The position numbers were made by a program, and so were the translations under genes. This document shows, one piece after another, positions 43,593 through 51,935 of a stretch of DNA of 64,000 bases. Source of the DNA: DATLGB01 sp963740765 (GTDB lineage: Bacteria; Actinomycetota; Thermoleophilia; Solirubrobacterales; Solirubrobacteraceae); assembly GCA_963740765.1 (NCBI GenBank), contig CAVUFN010000008.1:124001-188000 (forward strand), given 5' to 3'. How positions within the stretch are numbered: the first letter of the stretch is position 1; the number at the start of each line of letters is the position of its first letter. The notes beneath the pieces were generated by a model. That model was not told the origin of the DNA. It saw only the letters and a program-made list of their open reading frames with translations, and did not search any database.

Positions 43593-44521
43593 CGGGCGAC
43601 CGCCGGCCAGTCGGCGCGCGGGTCGGGCAGCGGGGTCAGGCGCGCCTCGACCTGGTCGCGGCGGCTCTCCAGCCACGGCGGCAGGATGATCCGCCTGCCG
43701 AGCTCCTCGACCGGTCCGTCGACCGTGAAGCCAGGCTCCTCCGTGGCCAGCTCGAACAGGACGCCGCCGGGCTCGCGGAAGTAGACGGAGTGGAAGTAGT
43801 GGCGGTCGATGAGGCCGCTGTTGGGGACGCCGGCGGTGTTCAGGCGCTCGAGCCAGGCGCCCTGCTCGGCGTCCGTCGTGCCGAAGGCGACGTGGTGGAC
43901 GACGCCCGCGCTCTGGCGGCCGGGCTCGGCCGGCGCCTCGTCGAGGGCGATCCAGCCGCCGCGCTTGCCGCCGCGCAGCTCGAACGCTCCGTCCTCGCGC
44001 CGGGTCGCCCCCATCAGCCGCTCGAGCAGCGCCGCGGTGGCGTCGGGCGCAGCCGAGTAGGCGCGCACGCCCTCGAACCCGTGCAGCGCGAGCGCGGCCG
44101 GGATCTCCGGGTGGTCGGCGATCAGGGCCTCGTCGCCGCTCGCGTCCACCACCAGCTCGTGGTCGAGCCCCTCGACGTCGGCGAAGCGCAGGCTGTCCTC
44201 GCCGCGCTCGGACGCCGTGCCCTCGCCGGAGAGGCGCTGCTCCCAGAAGTCGAGCGCGTCCGCGGAGCCGACGCGCCACACGATCCGGTGGACCATGCCC
44301 GCGCCGGCGCGGCCCGGCTTGGCGAGCTTGTACTCGAAGAAGGTCAGGTCCGCTCCGGGCCGCGCGTGCTCGTCGCCGTAGAAGAGGTGGTAGACGCTCG
44401 GGTCGTCCTGGTTGACCGTCTTGGCGGTGAGCCGCAGCCCCAGGACGCGCGTGTAGAAGTCGAGGTTGCGCTGGGCGTCGCCGGTGATCGCCGAGATGTG
44501 GTGGATGCCGTCGAAGGTCAT
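43589..44521 (-). CDS. Ring-cleaving dioxygenase (VOC/glyoxalase family)
   Basis: A 310-residue two-module vicinal oxygen chelate protein. Metal ligands are visible: His in IHHISAITGDAQRNLDFY, His in GVVHHVAFGTTD, and Glu in REPGGVLFELATEEPG. The layout matches MhqO/MhqE-like hydroquinone or catechol dioxygenases, which open aromatic rings with Fe(II) and O2. It ends a minus-strand group with SDR and ADH genes, suggesting aromatic or quinone detoxification. Confidence 0.85.
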   Translation of the reverse strand: MTFDGIHHISAITGDAQRNLDFYTRVLGLRLTAKTVNQDDPSVYHLFYGDEHARPGADLTFFEYKLAKPGRAGAGMVHRIVWRVGSADALDFWEQRLSGEGTASERGEDSLRFADVEGLDHELVVDASGDEALIADHPEIPAALALHGFEGVRAYSAAPDATAALLERLMGATRREDGAFELRGGKRGGWIALDEAPAEPGRQSAGVVHHVAFGTTDAEQGAWLERLNTAGVPNSGLIDRHYFHSVYFREPGGVLFELATEEPGFTVDGPVEELGRRIILPPWLESRRDQVEARLTPLPDPRADWPAVAR

Positions 44522-44557
44522 ACCACCATGATAGTTGCGCAGTCAAGCATCTTCCGA

Positions 44558-45457
44558 TCAGCTCCGGAGCGCCCGCAACGCAGCGCCCGCACCGACCCCG
44601 TAGACGAGGTGGAAGACCAGCTCCGACCCGAGCGACTCCAGCGAGCGCTTCCACGGCGGCGCGGCCAGGCCGAGGGCCGGGTACTGGGCGAGCGCGGCGC
44701 CCCAGACGACGACGCCGAGCGCGGGGCCGCTGACCTCGGGCCGCACCTTCGTGCCCGCCGTGATGACGCCGTAAGGGATGCCCCAGGACGCGCCGTAGAG
44801 CCAGTGCATGCCCTGGTTGACGGCGCGCTTGTCCTTGCGCTTGATGCGCCCGCGGCCGGTCTTGCGGCTGATCTTGTCCGCGACCTGGAACGGAGAGTCG
44901 GACGGCTCGGCGCCCAGCAGCGCGAACTCGGCGCCCTGGGCGAGGGTCATCGCGGCGGTGCCGGCGAGTCCCGCGACGAGCCCCTCGGCGGCGCCGCGCA
45001 GCACCGAGCGCTTCCGCGGCTCCGCGCCGGGCTCCTCCTCGGCCGGCGGCCGGGTTGCCACCGCAGCGACGGTGAACGCGAGGACGTCCTCGCCGGCCGC
45101 GACCACCGGGTCGGGCACCCCCGTCCGCTCGACGACCAGCGCGCGTGCGCGCTCCGTCGCGAACGACCCGACACCCGCCGCGACGCCGCCGGCCACCGCG
45201 CCGGCGGGACCGGCGAGCGCATGGCCGCTGTAGGCACCGGACGCGACGCGTCCGGGCAGCGCGACCGGGGAGGACCGCGGCGGCACGAGCGGCGACTTGT
45301 CCAGAGCGACCTCGCCGGCACTCGCCAGCAGCACCGCGGTGCGCGTCCGGCCGGTGAAGTGCCCGCGGGCGGCGAGGAGCGCCGGCCCGGCGGTGGAGCG
45401 CATGGAGGAGGCAAGGCCGACGAGCAGGGCGTCGGGCCAGCGAAGGGGGGAGGGCAT
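44558..45457 (-). CDS. Hypothetical membrane protein (DUF4126-like N-terminus)
   Basis: A 299-residue protein with Ala/Gly-rich hydrophobic stretches. The N-terminal part (DALLVGLASSMRSTAGPALLAARG; ASGAYSGHALAGPAGAVAGGVAAGVGS) resembles DUF4126-type membrane proteins. The C-terminal part (AEGLVAGLAGTAAMTLAQ, QGMHWLYGASWGIPYGVI) resembles YagU/DUF1440-like proteins. No function is known. It lies 9 bp after the SDR stop, so is co-transcribed with it. Confidence 0.55.
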   Translation of the reverse strand: MPSPLRWPDALLVGLASSMRSTAGPALLAARGHFTGRTRTAVLLASAGEVALDKSPLVPPRSSPVALPGRVASGAYSGHALAGPAGAVAGGVAAGVGSFATERARALVVERTGVPDPVVAAGEDVLAFTVAAVATRPPAEEEPGAEPRKRSVLRGAAEGLVAGLAGTAAMTLAQGAEFALLGAEPSDSPFQVADKISRKTGRGRIKRKDKRAVNQGMHWLYGASWGIPYGVITAGTKVRPEVSGPALGVVVWGAALAQYPALGLAAPPWKRSLESLGSELVFHLVYGVGAGAALRALRS

Positions 45458-45466
45458 GAGGGTCCG

Positions 45467-46099
45467 CTACCCGGTCGCGCCGGGCTTGGCCATGCGCTCG
45501 AACATCTTGGCCTTCATCGACTCGGGCGCCACGCGCCCGAGCACGTCCTCGGCCATCGCCGCGCCGCGGACGCGCTCCTCGCCGGCCATCGTCGCGGCGA
45601 ACGCCTGCGCCGCCAGGCTCGCGGTCCCGGCGTCGGCGGTGCCGGGCATCAGGGAGGTGACCGTGACGCCCGTTCCCGCGAGCTCCTCTCGCAGCGCCAG
45701 CGCGAAGGACTGCGTGAAGGACCTCGAGGCGGCGCCGACGGCGCCCGCCGGCGTCGCCGACGTGATCAGCACGCGCCCCGAGCCGCGCTGCACCATCGGC
45801 GGGAGCAGCAGCTTGGCGAGGTGGACGGCCGCGCGGCAATCGTGGTCGACCACGGAGAGCAGGCCGTCCAACGGCGCCTGCGAGAACGTCCCGTCCTGGC
45901 CCATCCCCGCGCCGAGGGCGAGCACGTCCGGCGCGCGCCCGACGGACGCGGCGAGCCGCTCCACGCCCTCGGGCACGCGCAGGTCGGCGTCGGCGGCGAC
46001 GAGCTCGAAGCCGTTGTCCTCGAGGACGCGCGCCAGCGCCAGGCCGATGCCGGATGCGGCGCCCGTGACGACGGCGAGGGGATGTGAGTCGGCGGGCAA
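45467..46099 (-). CDS. Short-chain dehydrogenase/reductase-like protein with altered active site
   Basis: A 210-residue Rossmann protein, TTG start. The cofactor motif AVVTGAASGIGLALARVLEDNG is normal, and the Ser of the catalytic tetrad may be in VLITSATPAG, but the expected Y-x-x-x-K is replaced (ASRSFTQSFALAL) and NAG reads GAG. It may bind NAD(P) without classical oxidoreductase chemistry. It follows the ADH gene by 10 bp and is likely co-expressed. Confidence 0.72.
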   Translation of the reverse strand: MPADSHPLAVVTGAASGIGLALARVLEDNGFELVAADADLRVPEGVERLAASVGRAPDVLALGAGMGQDGTFSQAPLDGLLSVVDHDCRAAVHLAKLLLPPMVQRGSGRVLITSATPAGAVGAASRSFTQSFALALREELAGTGVTVTSLMPGTADAGTASLAAQAFAATMAGEERVRGAAMAEDVLGRVAPESMKAKMFERMAKPGATG

Positions 46100-46109
46100 G
46101 ACGTGAGGC

Positions 46110-47291
46110 TCAGGGGTTGAAGACGATCTTGACCGCGCCGTCCTCCTTCTTCTGGAACGTGGAGTATGCCTGGGGAGCGTCCGCGAGGGAGATGTGGTGC
46201 GTCGCGAAGGTGTCGACGCCCAGCGGATCGTCGTCGGTGAGCAGCGGCAGGAGCGTGTCGGTCCAGTACCGGACGTTGGCCTGGCCCTGCTTGATGGTGA
46301 TCTGCTTGTCGAACAGCTGCAGCGTCGGCAGCGGGTCGGCAGCGCCGCCGTAGACGCCGCTGATCGAGATCGTGCCGCCGCGGCGGACGCAGTCGATCGC
46401 CTGGTAGAGCGCGGCGAGCTTGGACACGCCGGCCTTCTGCATCATCGGCTCGCCGATCGCGTCCGGCAGCATCCCGGTGAGCTTGTGCACGATGCCCACC
46501 GCGGGGTTGCCGTGCGCCTCCATGCCGACCGCGTCGATCACGGAGTCCGGCCCGCGGCCGTCGGTCATGGCGCGCATGACCTCGGCGAGGTCGTCGTCGT
46601 GGTCGTTGAGGTCGATCGTCTCGTAGCCGCGGGCGCGGGCGCGCTCGAGGCGCTCGGGCACGAGGTCGACGCCGATCGGCCGGTAGCCCCGGTGGGCGGC
46701 GACCCGCATGGCCATGTCGCCGATCGGGCCGAGGCCCATCACACCGACGGTGCCGCCGTCCGGGACCTGCGCGTACTCCACGCCTTGCCACGCGGTCGGC
46801 AGCACGTCGCTCAGGAACAGATAGCGGTCGTCCGCGGGGCCCTCGGGGACCTTGATCGGGAGCCGGTTGCCGAACGGCACGCGCAGCAGTTCCGCCTGCC
46901 CGCCGGGCACCTGGCCGTAGAGCTTCGTGTAGCCGAAGAACGACGCGCCCGTCCCGTACTCGTGCACCTGCGTCGTCTCGCACTGGGAGTGCAGGCCGTG
47001 GCCGCACATCCAGCAGTCGCCGCAGGAGACGTTGAACGGGATCACCACGCGGTCGCCGACCACGAGCTCCGTCACCTCGGGCCCGACCTCCTCGACGATC
47101 CCCATCGGCTCGTGGCCGAGGATGTCACCCTCGTCGAGGAACGGCTTGAGGACCGTGTAGAGATGCAGGTCCGAGCCACAGAGCCCCGATGACGTGATGC
47201 GCACGATCACGTCGTCGGCCTGCTCGATGCTGGGATCCGGGTGTTCGTCGACACGGACGTCTTCGACTCCGTGCCAGGTAAGTGCCTTCAT
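46110..47291 (-). CDS. Zinc-dependent alcohol dehydrogenase (formaldehyde dehydrogenase-like)
   Basis: A 393-residue MDR enzyme. Catalytic zinc ligands are in GLCGSDLHLY and LGHEPMGIVEEVG; the structural zinc cysteines lie in SCGDCWMCGHGLHSQCE; the NAD site is GTVGVMGLGPIGDMAMR. The insertions match the glutathione-independent formaldehyde dehydrogenase-like branch. It oxidises an alcohol or aldehyde in the cytoplasm; the substrate is not predictable. It heads the SDR/membrane protein/dioxygenase group. Confidence 0.88.
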   Translation of the reverse strand: MKALTWHGVEDVRVDEHPDPSIEQADDVIVRITSSGLCGSDLHLYTVLKPFLDEGDILGHEPMGIVEEVGPEVTELVVGDRVVIPFNVSCGDCWMCGHGLHSQCETTQVHEYGTGASFFGYTKLYGQVPGGQAELLRVPFGNRLPIKVPEGPADDRYLFLSDVLPTAWQGVEYAQVPDGGTVGVMGLGPIGDMAMRVAAHRGYRPIGVDLVPERLERARARGYETIDLNDHDDDLAEVMRAMTDGRGPDSVIDAVGMEAHGNPAVGIVHKLTGMLPDAIGEPMMQKAGVSKLAALYQAIDCVRRGGTISISGVYGGAADPLPTLQLFDKQITIKQGQANVRYWTDTLLPLLTDDDPLGVDTFATHHISLADAPQAYSTFQKKEDGAVKIVFNP

Positions 47292-47327
47292 GTGCCACCG
47301 CTGTCCCGAACGGGCAGGGGCGAATCC

Positions 47328-48167
47328 ATGCTGCCTGACACTGCCGCGCGCTCACTCGCGCACTGGAGCGAGGAGGGGCGGGCGGAGATGGAGGCCTTCT
47401 ACGCCCTCGCCCGCCTCGACTACGAGATGCTCGCGGGCGTCCGCGACTGGCGAGCGCTGCTCGACGGCGCGCCGTCGCTGCTCGACGTCGCCTGCGGGTC
47501 GGGCAAGTTCCCGGAGGCGCTGCTCGCCCACGCCGGCATCGGGAGCGTGCATCCGATCCGGTACGACCTGCTCGATCCCAGCGCGTTCTCGCTGGCCGAG
47601 GCCGCGAGCGTCCTGCGCCCGCCCTTCGCGGAGGGCGACCGCTACGAGACGACATTGGAGGACCTCCCCGCCGAGGCCGGGCCGTGGGACGTCGTCTGGG
47701 CCACCCACGCGCTCTACGCGCTCGAGCCGGCGCACCTGGAGCGGGCGCTGGAGCGCTTCCGCGCCGCGATCGCCCCCGGCGGCGTCGGCTTCATCGCCCA
47801 GGGCGCGCTCGACAGCTTCTACCTGCGCGTCTACGCCGCGTTCCTGGAGGGGGTCCGCGGCGGCGCGGGCACGCGGTACCTCGCCTCCGACGACCTGATC
47901 GCCGCGCTGCGCGCGCAGGGCGAGACCCCGGAGGTCCACCGCATCGGCTACGACCACGTCGTGGCGGACACCGACACGGCGGTCCTCGAGGGTTACCTCC
48001 AGCGCTGCCTGTTCGACGACACGATCAGCCTCGCCGAGATGCGTGAGGCGCCGCTCCTCGGTCCGCTGCTCGCCGCCACCCACGACGCCGCCGCCGGCGT
48101 CCACCGCTTCCACCAGGAGGTCGACTGCGTGCTCATCCGGCGCGGAAGCCGGGGGACGACTTCGTGA
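47328..48167 (+). CDS. Class I SAM-dependent methyltransferase
   Basis: A 279-residue methyltransferase: SLLDVACGSGKFPEALLAHAG (motif I), YDLLDPS, PWDVVWATHALYAL and AIAPGGVGFIAQG. ATG 47328 is preferred to earlier in-frame starts because a GGCAGGGG box lies 8 nt upstream (47312-47319) and the upstream codons are antisense to the ADH start. The acceptor is unknown. It overlaps the clpP gene tail-to-tail by 35 nt. Confidence 0.8.
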   Translation: MLPDTAARSLAHWSEEGRAEMEAFYALARLDYEMLAGVRDWRALLDGAPSLLDVACGSGKFPEALLAHAGIGSVHPIRYDLLDPSAFSLAEAASVLRPPFAEGDRYETTLEDLPAEAGPWDVVWATHALYALEPAHLERALERFRAAIAPGGVGFIAQGALDSFYLRVYAAFLEGVRGGAGTRYLASDDLIAALRAQGETPEVHRIGYDHVVADTDTAVLEGYLQRCLFDDTISLAEMREAPLLGPLLAATHDAAAGVHRFHQEVDCVLIRRGSRGTTS

Positions 48168-48753
48168 GCTCGTGCGAGGCGATGACGCGGTCGACGAGGC
48201 CGTACTCGAGCGCCTGGTCGGCGGTGAAGAAGCGGTCGCGGTCCATGTCGTCGTGCACGCGCTCGACGGTCTGGCCGGTGTGCTTGGCGTAGATCTCGTC
48301 GAGGTGGCGGCGCAGCTCGAGCGCCTCGCGCGCGTGGATCTCGATGTCGGTCGCCTGGCCCTGGAACCCGCCGCTGGGCTGGTGGATGAGGATGCGGGAG
48401 TTCGGCAGCGCCATCCGCTTGCCGGGTGCGCCGCCCGCCAGCAGCAGGGACCCCATGCTCATGGCCACGCCGAAGCAGATCGTCTGCACGTCGGGCTTGA
48501 TGAACTGCATCGTGTCGTAGATCGCGAGCCCGCTGTAGACGACGCCGCCCGGGGAGTTGATGTAGAGCGAGATGTCCTTCTCGGGATCATCGGACTCGAG
48601 GTGCAGCATCTGGGCGACGATCAGGTTGGCGACCTGGTCGTCGACGGCCGTGCCGAGGAAGACGATGCGCTCGTTGAGCAGCCGGGAGTAGATGTCGAAC
48701 GAGCGCTCGCCACGCGCGGACTGCTCGACGACCATGGGGACCAGGGGAGACAC
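48133..48753 (-). CDS. clpP: ATP-dependent Clp protease proteolytic subunit
   Basis: A 206-residue ClpP. The catalytic triad is intact: Ser99 in FGVAMSMGSLLLAGG, His124 in RILIHQPSGGFQGQA, and Asp in DDMDRDRFFTADQALEYGLVD. The N-terminal hydrophobic/axial segment (LVPMVVEQSARGERSFDIYSRLL) is typical. It assembles as tetradecamers with ClpX or ClpC. The GTG start follows GGAGG with a 6-nt spacer. No clpX or tig gene is adjacent, so this may be a secondary copy. Confidence 0.93.
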   Translation of the reverse strand: MSPLVPMVVEQSARGERSFDIYSRLLNERIVFLGTAVDDQVANLIVAQMLHLESDDPEKDISLYINSPGGVVYSGLAIYDTMQFIKPDVQTICFGVAMSMGSLLLAGGAPGKRMALPNSRILIHQPSGGFQGQATDIEIHAREALELRRHLDEIYAKHTGQTVERVHDDMDRDRFFTADQALEYGLVDRVIASHELTKSSPGFRAG

Positions 48754-48775
48754 GTGAACCTCCGGTGAGGTAGAA

Positions 48776-48823
48776 TGACAACGATGTGGTTGTCACGGGA
48801 CGATAGCAACCAATCGGTTGTCA
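48776..48823. promoter_or_regulatory. Paired dyads in the clpP / SRPBCC-ArsR divergent region
   Basis: Dyad 1: TGACAAC (48776-48782) and GTTGTCA (48789-48795), 6-nt spacer. Dyad 2: CAACC (48807-48811) and GGTTG (48816-48820), with GTTGTCA repeated at 48817-48823, 28 bp from the first copy. The -10-like TAGAAT (48771-48776) abuts dyad 1. The position fits autoregulation by the ArsR protein encoded just downstream. Confidence 0.55.
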
Positions 48824-49077
48824 TAGACGCACCGCCCGAGGAGGTCTGGGAGGCGATCACCGACCCCGACCGCCGCGCCGCCTGGCTCGACGACGACCGG
48901 CCGATCGACATCGAGACCGTGGAGGAGGGCCGCCGCCTCGTGTGGTGGTGGGGCTCCGAGGACGGGTTCTCGCGGGTCGAGGTCGAGCTGGTGCCCGCGG
49001 TCTCCGGCACGCGAGTCGTCGTCACCGAGTCGTTCCCGCTCACGGCGTTGCAGGCGACGTGCCTGACCCCGGCCTGA
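48784..49077 (+). CDS. SRPBCC/AHSA1-like domain protein
   Basis: A 97-residue START-fold protein: SVVIDAPPEEVWEAITDPDRRAAWL, then VEEGRRLVWWWGSEDGFSRVEVELVP and GTRVVVTESF. AHSA1-like proteins bind hydrophobic ligands. ATG 48784 lies 7 nt after TAGAAT, fitting a leaderless start; ATG 48775 is the alternative and adds three residues. It overlaps the ArsR gene by 19 nt, and such pairs usually sense a small ligand or stress together. Confidence 0.8.
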   Translation: MWLSRDDSNQSVVIDAPPEEVWEAITDPDRRAAWLDDDRPIDIETVEEGRRLVWWWGSEDGFSRVEVELVPAVSGTRVVVTESFPLTALQATCLTPA

Positions 49078-49328
49078 TCTACGGCGCGCTCGCGGACCCG
49101 ACGCGGCGCTCGATGGTGGACGCGCTGCTCCGCGACGGGACCACCTCCGTCCCGGCGCTGACGGCGGAGCTGCCGATCACGCGCCAAGCGGTGGCCAAGC
49201 ACCTGGCCATGCTCGACGAAGCCGGGCTGGTCGAGCGCGTCCCCGGCCGGGGCCGCGAGGTGCGCTACCAGCTCACGAAGGGCTGGGACGGCCGCCTGGA
49301 GCGGCTCAAGCGCCTCGTCGAGGGCTGA
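49059..49328 (+). CDS. ArsR family transcriptional regulator
   Basis: An 89-residue winged helix-turn-helix: YGALADPTRRSMVDALL, VPALTAELPITRQAVAKHLAMLDEAGLVERVPGRGREVRYQLT. It lacks the metal-binding cysteines of ArsR/SmtB sensors, like the subgroup paired with SRPBCC proteins. The start is GTG 49059 inside the previous gene. It probably represses the pair through the dyads at 48776-48823. Confidence 0.85.
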   Translation: MPDPGLIYGALADPTRRSMVDALLRDGTTSVPALTAELPITRQAVAKHLAMLDEAGLVERVPGRGREVRYQLTKGWDGRLERLKRLVEG

Positions 49329-49333
49329 GCCCG

Positions 49334-49465
49334 CTAGCGCTGCTCGGCGTCGTCGCCGACCGGGGCGCCCTCGTCGGCGGTCGAGTGCTCGCTGGAGTCG
49401 CCCAGCGGCGTGTCGTCGTCCTGCTCGGGACTGAAGGGAGTGCGCTGCTTGTCGTCGTCGCTCAT
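49334..49465 (-). CDS. Small acidic hypothetical protein
   Basis: A 43-residue acidic, Asp/Glu/Ser-rich peptide (SDDDKQRTPFSPEQDDD through VGDDAEQR) from ATG 49465. There is no domain or hydrophobic segment. It ends 5 bp from the ArsR stop. It could be a stress-type small protein or a chance frame; it is kept because composition and codon use look protein-like. Confidence 0.4.
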   Translation of the reverse strand: MSDDDKQRTPFSPEQDDDTPLGDSSEHSTADEGAPVGDDAEQR

Positions 49466-49512
49466 GCCCTGTGTACGGGCGCCGGACGGTGTCCGGTCAC
49501 GTGCGAACGCCT

Positions 49513-49537
49513 GTTTGCTCAGATGGGGGCCGGGTAG
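49513..49537 (+). promoter_or_regulatory. SigB/SigF-like promoter for the DUF892 gene
   Basis: GTTT at 49513-49516 and GGGTAG at 49532-49537 with a 15-nt spacer resemble the actinobacterial GTTT-N14-16-GGGTAT general-stress promoter. It lies about 140 bp upstream of the ferritin-like DUF892 gene. The rest of the 213-bp gene-free stretch shows no other clear element. Confidence 0.45.
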
Positions 49538-49678
49538 TGCTTCATATAGGGCACGCAGGTCTCTCAGCTCGCGCGCTCTCCTCAGCAGCAACCCCCGGAT
49601 CCTTGCCATGGCCCTGCGGCCGTGAGGTGGCGCCGGAAACGAACTACGTCCCCACCAGGGGCCACAGATTGGAATTCA

Positions 49679-50701
49679 ATGAACGCTGACCAGCAGAAGA
49701 TCGTCCAGTACCTCAACGAAGCGCACGCCAGCGAGCAAGCCCTCGTTCGCGTCCTGCAGTCCCAGATCGCGATGACGCCGCGCGGCGAGTACCGCTCCGG
49801 TCTCGAGACGCACCTCACCGAGACCCGCAACCACGCCAAGCGCGTCGGTGAGCGCCTCGAGACGCTCGGCCAGGGCGGCAACCCGCTGCTGACCATCGTC
49901 GGCGCCGCGGAGACGGCCGTCGGCCAGCTGCTCGCGCTGACCAAGACGCCCATCGACCTCCTGCGCGGCTCCGGCGGCGAGGAGAAGGTCCTCAAGAACG
50001 CCAAGGACGCCTGCGCGACCGAGGCGCTGGAGATCGCGACCTACACGGCCATCGAGCGCCTCGCCACGGCTGTCGGCGACCGCGAGACCGCCAAGCTGGC
50101 GAAGTCGATCCGCGCCGACGAGGAGAAGATGCTCGACCGCATCCTCCGCGTCATCCCGACGCTGACCGATGCCGTCGTCAGCGCCGAGGTCAACGGCAGC
50201 CCGTCCTACGACGTCACCACGACCGGTGCCGGCGAGTCCGTCCGCAAGACGGCGAAGGCGACGAAGAAGGCCGGCCGCAAGGCGTCGACGGAGACCAAGA
50301 AGGCCGCTCGCAAGACCCGCAAGGTGCCGGGCGTCGCGCAGGCCGAGGGCCAGGCCAAGGGCGCCGTCGCGTCCGCCGGTGACCTCGCCATCGCGCGCTA
50401 CGACTCGCTGACCGCCGACGAGATCGTCGCGAAGCTCAACGGGCTGTCGCAGATCGACCTCGCCAAGGTCGACGCCTACGAGCGCAAGCACCAGAACCGC
50501 ACGACGGTCCTGGACCGCGTCACCTCGCTGCGCGGCGACGAGCCGTGGGCCGGGTACGACGAGCTGACCGCCGCCGAGGTCCAGGCCGTCATCGCCGAGG
50601 GCGACGACAAGCGCATCGCCAAGGTCCGCACGTACGAGCGCAGCCACAAGAACCGCACCAGCGTCCTCGACGCCACGGAGCGGCAGACGGCCTCCGCGTA
50701 G
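49679..50701 (+). CDS. DUF892 ferritin-like protein with histone-like linker and tandem C-terminal repeats
   Basis: A 340-residue protein. Residues 1-165 form a YciF/DUF892 four-helix ferritin-like domain (QQKIVQYLNEAHASEQALVRVL, HLTETRNHAKRVGERLE, EALEIATYTAIERLA, IRADEEKMLDRIL). Residues about 185-220 are Lys/Ala/Thr-rich, like a histone H1 tail (KATKKAGRKASTETKKAARK). Residues about 240-335 hold two copies of a 45-50-residue repeat: YDSLTADEIVAKLNGLSQID...YERKHQNRTTVLDR and YDELTAAEVQAVIAEGDD...YERSHKNRTSVLDA. The family is linked to general stress; the basic linker suggests nucleic-acid or envelope binding. Confidence 0.8.
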   Translation: MNADQQKIVQYLNEAHASEQALVRVLQSQIAMTPRGEYRSGLETHLTETRNHAKRVGERLETLGQGGNPLLTIVGAAETAVGQLLALTKTPIDLLRGSGGEEKVLKNAKDACATEALEIATYTAIERLATAVGDRETAKLAKSIRADEEKMLDRILRVIPTLTDAVVSAEVNGSPSYDVTTTGAGESVRKTAKATKKAGRKASTETKKAARKTRKVPGVAQAEGQAKGAVASAGDLAIARYDSLTADEIVAKLNGLSQIDLAKVDAYERKHQNRTTVLDRVTSLRGDEPWAGYDELTAAEVQAVIAEGDDKRIAKVRTYERSHKNRTSVLDATERQTASA

Positions 50702-50715
50702 ACCGGCGGCTCAGC

Positions 50716-51858
50716 TCAGCCGACGTAGACGGTCGTACCGACCGCGATCCGGTCGAAGAGGTCCTTCACGTCGGCCGGGTTCATCCGCACGCACCCATGG
50801 GAGGCGGCCTGGCCGAGCGAGGCCAGGTCAGCCGTCCCGTGGAAGCCGACCGACCCGTTGAAGCCGATGAAGCGCGCCTTGAGCGGGTTGTTCGGATCGC
50901 CGGCGGGGATGCTCTTGCCGGCGAGGTCGCCCGCCCAGTCGGAGTTCGGGACGTTCCAGACGGGGTCCTTCTGCATCGACTGCACCGTGTAGGAGCCCAG
51001 CGGCGTCGGGTACTCCGGCGTGCCGACGGCGACGTGGTAGCTCTCGACGACGGAGCCGCGCTCGAACACGCGGGCGAGCTTCTCGTCGCGTGACACCGTG
51101 ACCACGGTGGGGTGCGCGTCCCACAGCGAGCCGGTCGTCGCGGGAGGCTCGACCGTCTCGGTGCGCGCGTGCAGCCGCCGCGTCGAGCTCAGGCTGCGCA
51201 GGGACCGGACCAGCCGTCCGGTGAGCGCGTCCGGGTCGGCGAGTCGCTTCCCGTCGTGGCCGTCGGTGACGCCGACGGAGTCGACGGTGACGCTGAAGGT
51301 GGCGGCCTCGGCGGGGACCTCGACCTCGTCGGCGAGCTGGTCGACGAACGCCTGCACCCGCTTGCGGTCGACCCGGATGCGCACGGGCTCGGTGGACGCC
51401 AGCTTCGCACCGGTGAGCTCCCGCCAGCCGCGGGTGACGAAGGACCCGCGGCGGCCGCGCTCGACGGCGTGCTGCACCGCGGCGCGCAGGTTCAGCGAGA
51501 CACCGGCCGCGCGCGCCGTCAGCGTCTTCTGCGTCTCGTCGTCGACCGTGACCCGCACGGAACGCGCGGCGGGGACGCCGATCTGCACGCGCAGGCGCTT
51601 GAGCGCGGTCGGAGCGCGCAGCCCGGAGACGTCGACGCCGCCGATCACGGTGCCTGCCGGGATCCGCCCGCGACCGTCGCGGTCCGCCCACGCGAGCGCG
51701 GCGAAGGGCAGCGCCGCAAGCGCGATCAGGACGACGGCGACCGCGATGCGCGGCCCGCGCCGGCGACGCCGGGGCGCGGCGGTCTTGCGCGTCTTCCCGC
51801 GCCTTGCGGCACGAGCTTCGCGGCGGGTGGGAGGGGTTCTCGCCGCACGTCCGGCCAT
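50716..51858 (-). CDS. L,D-transpeptidase with VanW-type peptidoglycan-binding domain
   Basis: A 380-residue envelope protein: a basic cytoplasmic N-terminus, one membrane anchor (IAVAVVLIALAALPFAALAWA), a PG_binding_4-like domain (IPAGTVIGGVDVSGL, LTARAAGVSLNLRAAV), and a C-terminal YkuD domain with catalytic SHGCVRM and the preceding HG (VGFHGTADLASLG). It forms 3-3 cross-links in peptidoglycan. The ATG lies 9 nt after a TACCGT box (complement of 51868-51873). Confidence 0.92.
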   Translation of the reverse strand: MAGRAARTPPTRREARAARRGKTRKTAAPRRRRRGPRIAVAVVLIALAALPFAALAWADRDGRGRIPAGTVIGGVDVSGLRAPTALKRLRVQIGVPAARSVRVTVDDETQKTLTARAAGVSLNLRAAVQHAVERGRRGSFVTRGWRELTGAKLASTEPVRIRVDRKRVQAFVDQLADEVEVPAEAATFSVTVDSVGVTDGHDGKRLADPDALTGRLVRSLRSLSSTRRLHARTETVEPPATTGSLWDAHPTVVTVSRDEKLARVFERGSVVESYHVAVGTPEYPTPLGSYTVQSMQKDPVWNVPNSDWAGDLAGKSIPAGDPNNPLKARFIGFNGSVGFHGTADLASLGQAASHGCVRMNPADVKDLFDRIAVGTTVYVG

Positions 51859-51935
51859 AGTCGCGTCACGGTAGGTCGCGAACCTCCTGCTTGGTGCAAG
51901 AGTCGCTGCATCTGGCGCTCATGTGCGCCTCCTGA

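Noticed and set aside
43107..45839. 910-codon minus-strand frame
   Set aside because: Out-of-frame shadow of the dioxygenase, membrane protein and SDR genes.
47300..47325. Short inverted repeat (CCCG/CGGG) before the methyltransferase
   Set aside because: The arms are only 4-7 bp with a bulge, and the G-rich arm is more likely the ribosome binding site.
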